64,000 nt of DNA, taken from positions 1-64,000 of the forward strand of contig JAUMUJ010000001.1 in NCBI GenBank assembly GCA_030530785.1, read 5' to 3'. Positions 18,215 to 26,345 of this stretch are shown piece by piece (position 1 is the first letter of the stretch; every line of letters begins with the position of its first letter). Made by a program: the position numbers and the translations under genes. This DNA is from Moraxella sp. (lineage in GTDB: Bacteria; Pseudomonadota; Gammaproteobacteria; Pseudomonadales; Moraxellaceae). The notes below the pieces were generated by a model. The model did no database searches. It was not told where the DNA came from and worked only from the letters and a program-made list of their open reading frames with translations.

Positions 18215-18230
18215 CCCCCCCCCCCCCCCC
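18215..18230. repeat. C16 tract upstream of zorA
   Basis: Sixteen consecutive C, ending ten bases before a good -10 hexamer (TACAAT at 18240). A -35 candidate (TTTACC, 18211-18216, or TTGTAT, 18206-18211) lies at or before the tract, so the tract occupies the promoter spacer. The same bases are also inside an open frame that starts at a GTG (18161) and joins zorA in frame when the count is 16. Either arrangement would make zorA expression depend on tract length. An imperfect hairpin (18133-18171, CTAAAAAAC against GTGTTTTTTAG) lies just before. Confidence 0.93.
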
Positions 18231-18239
18231 AGCATTTGC

Positions 18240-18245
18240 TACAAT
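18240..18245 (+). promoter_or_regulatory. Probable -10 element of the Zorya operon
   Basis: TACAAT differs from the consensus in one base. With the present C16 tract the spacer to TTTACC is 23 bases, longer than the optimal 17; loss of about six C would restore it. The layout resembles the poly-C promoter of Neisseria opc. Confidence 0.5.
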
Positions 18246-18271
18246 GTGCCATCTTTACAAAACTGATACAA

Positions 18272-19888
18272 ATGATGATTTTTAGCAATACAAACATCGT
18301 ATTTTTTGTGGTGATGTTGGTGATTTTTGGATATTCTGCATTGGCGATTGGGCGTGGGCAACGCTCCAAATTTGCCAAAGACGCACCAACTTTATTAACT
18401 TCTTTGGGCATTTTGGGGACATTTGTTGGAATTGTGATGGCGTTGTACGGTTTTGATGATAACAACATCAAAGCCCACATTAACCAAATCATCGCAGGTA
18501 TGCAGACGGCATTTTATACCAGTGTGGTTGGGGTGGCTTCGTCTATCGCCTTAAAAATGTGGGTTTTATATAAAAATAAAGAAGGGTATTCTGATGATGA
18601 TATCGTGGAATATACGGTGGGTTTATTTGAAATCCAAAATGAGCATTTACACAGCCAAACCATGAGTATTGATAAACAAACAAAAGCCGCTTTGGAATTA
18701 TTAAAAAATAACCAAGAACAGCACGCTTTATTTGAAAATCAAGCCCGTGCCATAGATGGTCTGACCCGTGCTATTGGTTCGGACAGTGAAAATAGTTTGG
18801 TCGGGCAAATCACCCGCCTAAGAAATGATAATAACGATAACCATAAATCATCATTGGAATTTCATAAAACTGCTTATGAGCAATTTAGCAAACAGCTACT
18901 TACTCAATTGCATCATCTGTCTAACCAAGAACAAGCTCATCAAAACCAATGCTTTGATAGACTGCATGAAAAATTAGATGAATTGTACATACAAGTACAA
19001 AATCATCAAGACAAACGTTTAACAGAATTTGCAGGACAATTATTTAATCAGTTAGATAAAGTCAGCGAAATCATCTCAAAATCTGCCACCGAACAAGTGA
19101 TTAACGCCCTAAAAGAAGTGATCAGTGATTTTAATCATAACTTAACTGAACAATTTGGCGAAAACTTTAAAGAGCTAAATCAAGCGGTATTTAAATTGGT
19201 GGAGTGGCAAGATAATTATGCTCATCAAATAGATGCGATGGTAAAGCAGTATGAACAAGGTGTATTGGCGATTGAAAGTACTAAAACTGCGGTAATGGCG
19301 ATTGAAAATAGCACTCAAGCCATTCCAAACACAATGAATGATTTGTCAAAGATTATCACGGTTAATCAACATCAAATTGATGAATTAAATCGTCATCTAC
19401 ACGCTTTTGGGGAGTTGCAAGCAAAAGCCACCCAAGCTCTACCAGAAACACAACAGCATATTGAACTGATGATTAAGGGCATTCAAGATGGCAGTAAAGA
19501 TTTAATAAACAGTCTGAACACTACTAATGATATGATAAAAATACAAATCGCCAGTGTTGAAAACCATAGTGAGCAATTTAAAATAGAATTAAATAAAATT
19601 GCCAAGAATTTTGAAAATTATGTCCAAGAAACTAATGATGCTCAACTAAAAGAAATGAAAAAACTACTAGATGGTTTAAATCAATCTGCCCAAAATGCCC
19701 TAAAAGCCACAGGCGAAAGCATAAAAAAACAAATTGAAGCTCTTGATGAAGCTCAGCAAAAAGAATTAGAGCAAGTCATGCAAAGCATGGGTCAAGCCCT
19801 AGCTACGATTACGGGTAAGTTTACTGACGACTATGGCAGATTGGTCGCTCAGATGAATAAAGTGGTTAGAATGTACAATCCAAGATAA
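18272..19888 (+). CDS. zorA: ZorA-like MotA/ExbB-family motor protein of a Zorya system
   Basis: A ~538-residue inner-membrane protein. Helices lie at about residues 3-21 (NTNIVFFVVMLVIFGYSA), 41-61 (SLGILGTFVGIVMALYGF) and 74-97 (TAFYTSVVGVASSIALKM), with the Gly/Thr pattern of MotA/TolQ/ExbB proteins. Then comes a long (>400 residue) Gln/Glu/Lys-rich coiled-coil tail, the intracellular tail typical of ZorA. In Zorya, ZorA5B2 forms a proton-driven motor that senses phage attack and recruits a nuclease effector. I chose the ATG at 18272 because the membrane domain begins there; the frame stays open to a GTG at 18161 across the poly-C tract. No clear Shine-Dalgarno. AT-rich compared with flanking genes, suggesting transfer. 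Confidence 0.83.
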   Translation: MMIFSNTNIVFFVVMLVIFGYSALAIGRGQRSKFAKDAPTLLTSLGILGTFVGIVMALYGFDDNNIKAHINQIIAGMQTAFYTSVVGVASSIALKMWVLYKNKEGYSDDDIVEYTVGLFEIQNEHLHSQTMSIDKQTKAALELLKNNQEQHALFENQARAIDGLTRAIGSDSENSLVGQITRLRNDNNDNHKSSLEFHKTAYEQFSKQLLTQLHHLSNQEQAHQNQCFDRLHEKLDELYIQVQNHQDKRLTEFAGQLFNQLDKVSEIISKSATEQVINALKEVISDFNHNLTEQFGENFKELNQAVFKLVEWQDNYAHQIDAMVKQYEQGVLAIESTKTAVMAIENSTQAIPNTMNDLSKIITVNQHQIDELNRHLHAFGELQAKATQALPETQQHIELMIKGIQDGSKDLINSLNTTNDMIKIQIASVENHSEQFKIELNKIAKNFENYVQETNDAQLKEMKKLLDGLNQSAQNALKATGESIKKQIEALDEAQQKELEQVMQSMGQALATITGKFTDDYGRLVAQMNKVVRMYNPR

Positions 19889-19899
19889 GGACATATTTT

Positions 19900-20583
19900 A
19901 TGAGTTTGGACTTTTTAAATAAATCAGATGATGACGGTCAATGGCTACCGATTTCGGATTTGATGAGTGGACTGATGGTGTTATTTTTATTTATTGCCAT
20001 TAGCTTGATGTTGGAAGTGCGTCAAATTGCCGAAAGTCATCAAGAAAATCAAGATAAAATTTATTATGCTCTTATCCAAGAGTTTGAAAAAGACCTACCA
20101 AAATGGGGAGCCCAAGTGGATAAAAAGACGCTGACTGTGTCTTTTAAATCGCCTGATTTATTATTTGAAACAGGCAGTTCAAAACTGCGACCCAATTATC
20201 AGGCGATTTTATCAGATTTTTTCCCAAGATACATGAGAGTTATCAGCGAACATAAAGAACACATTCAAGAGATTCGCATAGAAGGGCATACCAGCAGTGA
20301 ATGGGCAAATGGGGTAGATGAACATACGGCGTATTTTGAAAACATGAGATTATCCCAAGACAGAACACGGGCTGTTTTGCATTATGTTTATCATATTGAT
20401 AGCGTGCGTCAGCATCAAGCATGGATAAAAGAAAATTTGGCTTCGGTAGGATTATCATCTGCCAAAGTTATTAAAGATGTTAATAACCAAGAAAATAAAG
20501 AAGCATCTAAGCGAGTAACTTTCGTATTATTAGTAATTCTGATGAGCAAATCCAAAAAATTATCAGCGAGTAAAAACCCATGA
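19900..20583 (+). CDS. zorB: ZorB-like MotB/OmpA protein with frameshifted C-terminus
   Basis: Stator partner of ZorA. Residues ~15-38 form the single transmembrane helix (WLPISDLMSGLMVLFLFIA) with an Asp at residue 20, in the place of the ion-carrying Asp of MotB/ZorB. Residues ~85-208 are an OmpA-type peptidoglycan-binding domain (LLFETGSSKLRPNY, IEGHTSSEWA, RLSQDRTRAVLHYV). The end is odd: after SKRVTF (20521) the present frame gives a hydrophobic/basic tail, whereas the +2 frame from 20523 reads RIISNSDEQIQKIISE and stops at 20573, exactly the tail an OmpA domain should have. A single T lost from the ACTTTC run explains it. Starts 11 bases after zorA; overlaps zorE. Confidence 0.8.
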   Translation: MSLDFLNKSDDDGQWLPISDLMSGLMVLFLFIAISLMLEVRQIAESHQENQDKIYYALIQEFEKDLPKWGAQVDKKTLTVSFKSPDLLFETGSSKLRPNYQAILSDFFPRYMRVISEHKEHIQEIRIEGHTSSEWANGVDEHTAYFENMRLSQDRTRAVLHYVYHIDSVRQHQAWIKENLASVGLSSAKVIKDVNNQENKEASKRVTFVLLVILMSKSKKLSASKNP

Positions 20584-21434
20584 AACATCATTTTGACGGT
20601 TTGATAAAAAATGCCTTAAATATGGCAGGAAGCCTTGTGTCATTTGATATCAATATTCAAAGCACTCCATTGGAATTGAGTATTGATAAACAGCTATCAA
20701 CAGCAGAGGGTATTCCCATATATGATTTGAGCGTGCTGAAAATAGATGCGGTTATGGGGACATTTAATTATAAAGGACGAAATGTGGTTTTGTATATTCC
20801 AGACCACAGTTATTGGAATATTTTTGAACAAGTATTATCAGGAAATCTCAGTAAAGGTAGGAGATTTCACTTAACTTTTTGTTCAAAATTAAAAGAAATG
20901 AAAAATACGGGTCGCTTTGAAAAATATCATGTTAATCAAAATAAAGAAACCCTATTTCAAATTGTCAATGGTAATAACGAAACAGCGATAACACCATTAT
21001 GGGTTTGTAAGTGTTGTTTGGAACAATTAAACTACCAAAATTATAACAACAGGAAAAAGCACCAAAACAAAATTCGTGATGAGTTTGATTTTAATGAATT
21101 TTTACAAACTTATACCACCCATTTTAATGAATTGCCTGATTATGTCGGACAAGATAAGGGTGGATATACCACCGATTGGGTCAATGTCTCTACCATGTAT
21201 CGGGCAAGCAAAAATTATACTTGTGAGCAATGTGGTGTAAACTTAACAAGCCGAAAAGGGTTATTGCATACGCATCATAAAAATGGTGTAACGCACGATA
21301 ATCGCCCAAGTAATTTAAAAGCAGTCTGTGTGTTGTGTCATTATGATGAGCCACATCATGGGCATATGTCAGCGATTGCTGAGCGAGTAAGGGCAGATAT
21401 TTTAAAATTAAGGCAAGAACAGAATTTAGGGTAG
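20580..21434 (+). CDS. zorE: ZorE-like HNH nuclease, effector of the Zorya type II-like system
   Basis: A 284-residue protein with a C-terminal HNH nuclease: Cys215 and Cys218 (YTCEQC), a His cluster at 230-233 (LLHTHHKNG), the Asn-containing RPSNLKAVC segment, and Cys250/Cys253 (CVLC) as zinc ligands. The N-terminal ~140 residues match nothing I know. ZorA-ZorB followed by an HNH protein is the type II Zorya arrangement (type I has ZorC/ZorD instead). In the current frame of zorB its ATG overlaps that gene's stop; in the restored frame it would start seven bases after the zorB stop, the more ordinary layout. Confidence 0.8.
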   Translation: MKHHFDGLIKNALNMAGSLVSFDINIQSTPLELSIDKQLSTAEGIPIYDLSVLKIDAVMGTFNYKGRNVVLYIPDHSYWNIFEQVLSGNLSKGRRFHLTFCSKLKEMKNTGRFEKYHVNQNKETLFQIVNGNNETAITPLWVCKCCLEQLNYQNYNNRKKHQNKIRDEFDFNEFLQTYTTHFNELPDYVGQDKGGYTTDWVNVSTMYRASKNYTCEQCGVNLTSRKGLLHTHHKNGVTHDNRPSNLKAVCVLCHYDEPHHGHMSAIAERVRADILKLRQEQNLG

Positions 21435-21440
21435 TTAAAA

Positions 21441-21654
21441 ATGTCTTATGATTATTTTGATAAAGAGCAGTATAAAGAAGAGACCAAAGAGCTTGGAATG
21501 GTTTTTTTGGATTACTTTGGTTCTTGGTTTTGCATTTCCTTTGGTTTGGTTTTTGACTGCTATGGCATTCTATGATTTTTGGGGTTGGGAAAATAAAAAA
21601 TCAGAACATGAGAAAAAATATAAACCAAAAATTGGCTTTTTGCAAAAAAATTAA
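21441..21654 (+). pseudogene. Small membrane protein after zorE, probably frameshifted
   Basis: Two frames share this stretch. From ATG 21441 (MSYDYFDKEQYKEETK) the frame ends early; one base over, a frame reads KSLEWFFWITLVLGFAF, then a second hydrophobic run and a charged tail to 21654. One extra A near 21485 would join them into a ~71-residue protein with an acidic N-terminus, one long or two short membrane helices and a basic tail. An in-frame ATG at 21448 could also start the membrane part. Follows zorE by six bases, so it may be an accessory of the island. No family recognised. Confidence 0.4.
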
Positions 21655-21667
21655 AAACACAATAGCG

Positions 21668-21733
21668 ATGATTTTTGATTGGGTGATTACAATCGTCATT
21701 ATCGGCGTTGTGGCATTTTTGTTTTTAAGATAA
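21668..21733 (+). CDS. Tiny single-helix membrane peptide
   Basis: Encodes 21 residues, almost entirely one hydrophobic helix (FDWVITIVIIGVVAFLFL) ending in Arg. It lies just before the island terminator. There is no convincing ribosome site, so this may be chance; I list it because the whole peptide is a clean membrane helix and it follows another membrane ORF. Confidence 0.25.
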   Translation: MIFDWVITIVIIGVVAFLFLR

Positions 21734-21752
21734 GCATTGTGGGGCAATTGGG

Positions 21753-21780
21753 AAAAAACCACGCCCTAAGACGTGGTTTT
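21753..21780. terminator. Bidirectional terminator closing the Zorya island
   Basis: AAAACCACG pairs with CGTGGTTTT around an eight-base loop, flanked by A and T runs. Shared by the Zorya genes (plus) and lldD (minus). Confidence 0.8.
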
Positions 21781-21785
21781 GGCGG

Positions 21786-22994
21786 TTACCAGCGAATGGG
21801 CGTGATGTGTGGGTCAGCGACTTTTAGGTTTTCGTAAGTGCCTTTGACAAAGATGTCAGGATTGACGGTATTGATGTTGGTATGACCACAAAAAGCCATC
21901 GTAACATCACACTCTTTGTAGATAATCTCTAAGGCACGGCGTACGCCATCTTCGCCATACGCCCCCAGACCATATAGGAATGAGCGACCAATCATCGTCC
22001 CTTTTGCTCCCAGTGCGATGGCTTTTAATACATCTTGACCTGAGCGGATACCGCTATCTAGCCAAATCTCACAGTTTGAGTTTTCTGCTTGCACCGCTTG
22101 TACGCAGTCGGATAGAGCGGCGATGGAGCTTGGAGCTCCGTCTAACTGACGACCGCCATGATTTGAGATAACCATCGCATCTGCCCCTGATTTAGCGGCT
22201 AAGATGGCGTCCTCAGGTTCCATGATGCCTTTGATGATGAGAGGTCCTCCCCACAACTCTTTGATGCGGGCGACATCGTCCCAGTTTAGGCTGGGGTCAA
22301 ACTGCTCGGCTGTCCATGATGATAGGCTGGACAAATCGCCCACCCCTTCGGCATGACCGACAATGTTGCGAAAGGTGTGGCGTTTTGTGCCGAGCATATT
22401 AAAGCACCATTCGGGCTTTGTCATCAGATTGATGATGTTTTTTAGGGTGGGCTTGGGCGGAGCGGACAGTCCGTTTTTGATGTCTTTATGGCGTTGCCCT
22501 AAGACTTGTAAATCAGCCGTTAAGATAAGGGCGGAGCATTTGGCTTCTTTGGCACGGCGTATGAGGTTTTCCATGAATTTTTTATCACGCATGACATACA
22601 ACTGAAACCAAAACGGCTTGGCGGTATTTTCTGCCACGTCTTCAATGGAGCAGATACTCATGGTGGACAGCGAAAACGGAATGCCAAATTTCTCGGCGGC
22701 ACGGGCAGCGTGTATCTCACCGTCTGCCCACATCATGCCCGTAAAGCCTGTCGGAGCGATTGCCACAGGCATGGCTACGTCTTGTCCTATCATCTTGGTG
22801 GCAAGTGAGCGACCTTCCATGTCCACCAGCACTCGTTGGCGAAGTTTGATGCGGTCAAAGTCAGTTTCGTTGTTACGATAAGTGGTCTGTGTCCACGAAC
22901 CGCTGTCCACATAATCATAAAACATACGAGGAACCTTACGCTCAGCGACACGACGTAAATCTTCAATTTCGGTCATTTTGGATAAATCTGTCAT
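21786..22994 (-). CDS. lldD: FMN-dependent L-lactate dehydrogenase
   Basis: Oxidises L-lactate to pyruvate and feeds electrons to the quinone pool at the inner membrane. 402 residues of the alpha-hydroxy-acid oxidase family: an N-terminal RKVPRMFYDYVDSGSWT block, PVAIAPTGFTGMMW, LILTADLQVLGQRHKD, IIKGIMEPEDA and the catalytic-His motif ISNHGGRQLDG, then LDSGIRSGQDVLKA for FMN phosphate. GAGAG lies seven bases before the ATG. lldP follows upstream on the same strand, separated by a terminator at 23101, so the two may be separately transcribed. No lldR regulator is nearby. Confidence 0.95.
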   Translation of the reverse strand: MTDLSKMTEIEDLRRVAERKVPRMFYDYVDSGSWTQTTYRNNETDFDRIKLRQRVLVDMEGRSLATKMIGQDVAMPVAIAPTGFTGMMWADGEIHAARAAEKFGIPFSLSTMSICSIEDVAENTAKPFWFQLYVMRDKKFMENLIRRAKEAKCSALILTADLQVLGQRHKDIKNGLSAPPKPTLKNIINLMTKPEWCFNMLGTKRHTFRNIVGHAEGVGDLSSLSSWTAEQFDPSLNWDDVARIKELWGGPLIIKGIMEPEDAILAAKSGADAMVISNHGGRQLDGAPSSIAALSDCVQAVQAENSNCEIWLDSGIRSGQDVLKAIALGAKGTMIGRSFLYGLGAYGEDGVRRALEIIYKECDVTMAFCGHTNINTVNPDIFVKGTYENLKVADPHITPIRW

Positions 22995-23061
22995 AACAGC
23001 TCTCTATTTAAAAATAACTAACAGGTATTTTACAATATTTTGGCGTGGGTTAAAATATTAC

Positions 23062-23073
23062 AGTAATGTTACT
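23062..23073. promoter_or_regulatory. Palindromic site upstream of lldD
   Basis: AGTAATGTTACT has five-base inverted arms around TG and sits ~70 bases before the lldD start, a plausible operator position for a dimeric repressor. No regulator is identified; assignment is weak. Confidence 0.3.
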
Positions 23074-23100
23074 TTGTCAGAATTGTGTAATTGTCATACA

Positions 23101-23130
23101 AAAAAGGATTTGCCAAACACAAATCCTTTT
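23101..23130 (-). terminator. Terminator after lldP
   Basis: AAAGGATTTG pairs with CAAATCCTTT around CCAAACA, six bases after the lldP stop on the minus strand, with a following A/T run. Confidence 0.75.
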
Positions 23131-23136
23131 GTCGGT

Positions 23137-24885
23137 TTAGGCTTTTTTATCAAGGCTTGCCATGACCCCAAAAAATACCACAGGCCACACAATCGCCCCA
23201 ACCCACCACACAGGGTTAAAGATGAGTGCCATGCCCACAAGCCCCGCCTGTATGACATAGTATGTCATGGCTATCAAGGTTTTACGGATAATCAAGCCTT
23301 CACGGTTTACCATGCCAACGACTGCACAAGCGGCGACCACGTTATGCACGCTAATCATGTTACCGGCAGCACCGCCCACCGCTTGCAAGGCGACCACTTG
23401 GCTGGCGTGGGTGGCATCCAGTCCGATTTGGGTGGCGGTACTCCATTGAAAGTGGCTAAACATCATGTTAGAGACGGTATTTGAGCCTGCGATAAACGCT
23501 CCCAATGCCCCAATCCACGGAGCAAACAGTGGCCACGCTCCTGCAAAGACGCTAGATGCTCCTTCTGCCAGCACCTTTGGCATGGCAAGAATCGGTTCGG
23601 CAACATCGGCAGGTGTGCCAGAGTTGATGAATACTTGCACCATCGGGATAGAGAACAGCAGTGCAGGGGCAGCAGCTATCATGGTAACACCTGAGTCTTT
23701 CCAGCTTTTTTTGATGGTGTCGCCTTTCATGCCAAACAAGAAAATGCAGATGATGGAAACCAAAAGTAGCACGGTGGCAGGTGAGTACAGAAGTTGGGTC
23801 TTGTTGGTGATGGTAGTGTCAAAGATGTTACTAAATGTGATGACAGCGTTGTTACTTAGCCAGTCCTTTAAGGGCTTAATCGTGCGGGTTGCCACCAAAA
23901 TGCCGATGACCAAAAGATAAGGCGAAAATGCTTTTAGCATAGAAAACTTCGCTTTTTCGTTGGTGTCAATGGTCGTGGCAGGCAGGGTGCCTTTCCATTC
24001 TTCTTCCCACTTATCACGATTTTCAAAATCAAAGGTGTTTTTGGGGGTTAAAAAGCCTTTTTTTGCGGCGGTTACCACAATCGCCAAGCCCACCACCGAA
24101 CCGAGCAAAGATGGTAATTCAGGGCCGACCAGTTTGGCGGTCAGGTAATACGGTACGGTAAAAGCAACCCCTGCAAAAATGGCAAAGGGCAGGGCTTCAA
24201 AACCTTGACGGAATGAGCGTTTTTCGCCAAAAAACTTGGTTAAAAAACAGCACAACACAAGAGGAATGAGTGTTCCCACCACCGCATGAATGAAGCCGAC
24301 ATTTGCCCCGATTTGCACGATATACTGCATAAAATCAATGCCTTGCGTGCCAATGGCAGACGTTACATCGTCTTTATTTTCAAGACCTGATTTGACTCCG
24401 ATAAGAATGGGTGTGCCTACCGCTCCGTATGATACGGGCGTGGACTGAATGATTAAGATTGCCATCACACACGCCATTGCAGGAAAACCAAGTGCGAGCA
24501 ATAATGGGGCTCCCACCGCAGACGGCGTACCCCAACCTGTTGAGCCTTCAATGAGCGAGCCGAACAACCACGCCACGATAATCATCTGTACACGGCGGTC
24601 AGGCGAGATGCCCATAAAACCTTGACGAATGGCGACAATCGCTCCGCTTTCTTTTAGGGTATTTAATAATAATACGGCGGTAAAAACGATGAACAGTACG
24701 TTAATGGCGGTCAGCACCCCATGAATGGTGGCGGCGGCAACTTGATTACCGGCGGTTTGCCAGACAAACAGTGATAACAAGGCGGTTGCCACATACGCCA
24801 CTGGCATGGCGACTTTGGCGGGCAGTCGCATGACGACAAGTAATGCAAAAACGATTAAAATCGGCAATAACGCCAAAAAGGTCAG
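23137..24885 (-). CDS. lldP: L-lactate permease
   Basis: A ~582-residue inner-membrane lactate/proton symporter of the LctP family, with at least 12 hydrophobic helices. Characteristic segments include SLIEGSTGWGTPSAVGAPLL, PVSYGAVGTPILIG and FIAGSNTVSNMMFSHFQWST. The start at 24885 is supported by AAGGAG seven bases upstream; the ATG at 24912 precedes this site. Together with lldD it forms a lactate-uptake-and-oxidation pair, useful to a mucosal organism. Confidence 0.95.
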   Translation of the reverse strand: MTFLALLPILIVFALLVVMRLPAKVAMPVAYVATALLSLFVWQTAGNQVAAATIHGVLTAINVLFIVFTAVLLLNTLKESGAIVAIRQGFMGISPDRRVQMIIVAWLFGSLIEGSTGWGTPSAVGAPLLLALGFPAMACVMAILIIQSTPVSYGAVGTPILIGVKSGLENKDDVTSAIGTQGIDFMQYIVQIGANVGFIHAVVGTLIPLVLCCFLTKFFGEKRSFRQGFEALPFAIFAGVAFTVPYYLTAKLVGPELPSLLGSVVGLAIVVTAAKKGFLTPKNTFDFENRDKWEEEWKGTLPATTIDTNEKAKFSMLKAFSPYLLVIGILVATRTIKPLKDWLSNNAVITFSNIFDTTITNKTQLLYSPATVLLLVSIICIFLFGMKGDTIKKSWKDSGVTMIAAAPALLFSIPMVQVFINSGTPADVAEPILAMPKVLAEGASSVFAGAWPLFAPWIGALGAFIAGSNTVSNMMFSHFQWSTATQIGLDATHASQVVALQAVGGAAGNMISVHNVVAACAVVGMVNREGLIIRKTLIAMTYYVIQAGLVGMALIFNPVWWVGAIVWPVVFFGVMASLDKKA

Positions 24886-24964
24886 CATAAACACTCCTTT
24901 GCCAGACGGCATTTCATCTTATGATGGTAAAACAAATGTATCAAAAGTGCGATTTTACTGTGTT

Positions 24965-25093
24965 ATGAGTAAAAAAGAAATAGCTTTGTTAAAATTATTG
25001 CAACAATTTGGCAAAAAATATCATAAAAACCATGATGGTGATTTGAAAATATTTATAGAAAAATTATGGAGTTGTCTTAATTTATGTGAATGA
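24965..25093 (+). CDS. Small hypothetical protein
   Basis: A 42-residue frame (MSKKEIALLKLLQQFGKKYH...) that is amphipathic and Lys-rich, lying between the lldP start and the glutaredoxin-like gene. No ribosome site is obvious and no family is recognised. It could be a remnant. The rest of 24886-25118 shows nothing else. Confidence 0.3.
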   Translation: MSKKEIALLKLLQQFGKKYHKNHDGDLKIFIEKLWSCLNLCE

Positions 25094-25118
25094 TATGTTT
25101 TATCTTTGATGGTAATTA

Positions 25119-25481
25119 TTATTTTTTGTAATCAAACAATGCCATGATGTCCATCACACCAAAGGGAGCACATAACATCTTGGTGGGGGTGAGCAGTATG
25201 GGTATCATCATGCCCAATGTGTCTATGATGTCATCGTGCGTGTCGGTCAGTTCAAGACGGATAAAATCCACCCCCAGTCTGTGCATGAGCCGTGCTGTGT
25301 CATCACATAAATGACAGCCGTCTGTGCCAATCAGATACCATCGTTGAGAGTTGTGTTGTCCAAACTGTGCCAGCAGTGTCCGTAAAAATGCTCGGTAAGT
25401 GTCATCATTTAGGGTGTTTAGGGCAAAGCGGTTTTGGGATAAATCTTGTAAATATTTGATAAACATGGCGTTATCTGTCAT
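25119..25481 (-). CDS. Glutaredoxin-like (thioredoxin-fold) protein
   Basis: A 120-residue protein; the last ~80 residues form a DUF836-type glutaredoxin-like domain with a redox CxxC in GTDGCHLCDD (residues ~55-61) and the IPILL cis-Pro region. The N-terminal ~45 residues are an unrecognised helical extension. Predicted cytoplasmic disulfide or glutathione-linked redox protein; partner unknown. Divergent from mtgA across a 55-base gap. Confidence 0.75.
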   Translation of the reverse strand: MTDNAMFIKYLQDLSQNRFALNTLNDDTYRAFLRTLLAQFGQHNSQRWYLIGTDGCHLCDDTARLMHRLGVDFIRLELTDTHDDIIDTLGMMIPILLTPTKMLCAPFGVMDIMALFDYKK

Positions 25482-25536
25482 AAAAATTTTTCCAAAAAAT
25501 CATAAAAATTAAGGTACAATACATTATAGTTTATTT

Positions 25537-26277
25537 GTGAGTAAAAAAGTGGCAAAAGCCCAAAAAAACACCCCCATGCCGTCCACTCCTGCCCCAAAAC
25601 CACGAGCTTGGTGGTGGCGATGGTTGGTCGCCCCTGTGCTGACAGTGGTCATCAGCTTTCATCTGCTTATCGCTCTGCTACTTGGGGTGTGGGCGTATGT
25701 GCCTGTTACCAATTCCATGTTCATGACCTTGCACCGTTTGGACGGCGGTCAGGTGAATCAAAAATGGGTGAATTATGACCAAATTGCCAAAAGTGCCAAA
25801 CAAGCGGTCATCGCCAGCGAAGATGCCAAATTTGTCCATCATCGAGGTTTTGATTTTGACAGCATAGAGCGTGCCATCAAAGCCAATGAGCGGGCAGGGG
25901 CGGTGTCTATGGGTGGTTCTACCATCAGCCAACAGCTTGTTAAAAACTTATTTTTAAGTTCGCACCGCTCTTATGTGCGTAAAGCCGAAGAAGCGGTGAT
26001 TACGGTCATGATGGAGACGATGTGGTCAAAACGGCGGATACTGGAAGTGTATCTGAATGTGGTGGAGTTTGGCGATGGCATTTATGGCATTGAGTCGGCA
26101 TCGTGGCACTATTATGGCAAATCTGCCAAAAATCTCACCAAAGCAGAGTCGGCTTTACTTATCAGTAGTTTGCCAAACCCCAAATATTACCAAAAACACC
26201 GCCAAAACAAACGCCTGCGTAATAAACAACGCATCATCATGTCTCGCATGGATACGGCGATGTTGCCCAAAGATTGA
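25537..26277 (+). CDS. mtgA: Monofunctional biosynthetic peptidoglycan transglycosylase
   Basis: GT51 glycosyltransferase that polymerises lipid II. One N-terminal transmembrane anchor (residues ~28-52, [18 protein letters not shown]), then the GT51 motifs [14 protein letters not shown] (catalytic Glu), [33 protein letters not shown] and [17 protein letters not shown]. 246 residues, normal for MtgA. The start codon is GTG at 25537. Its stop is 69 bases before the ppk1 start. Confidence 0.95.
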   Translation: MSKKVAKAQKNTPMPSTPAPKPRAWWWRWLVAPVLTVVISFHLLIALLLGVWAYVPVTNSMFMTLHRLDGGQVNQKWVNYDQIAKSAKQAVIASEDAKFVHHRGFDFDSIERAIKANERAGAVSMGGSTISQQLVKNLFLSSHRSYVRKAEEAVITVMMETMWSKRRILEVYLNVVEFGDGIYGIESASWHYYGKSAKNLTKAESALLISSLPNPKYYQKHRQNKRLRNKQRIIMSRMDTAMLPKD

Positions 26278-26345
26278 CAATCAACAAGGCTGTCAAGATG
26301 AAATTTATCAAGCACCCTTTATATCAAGCATTACAGGACATTCTT

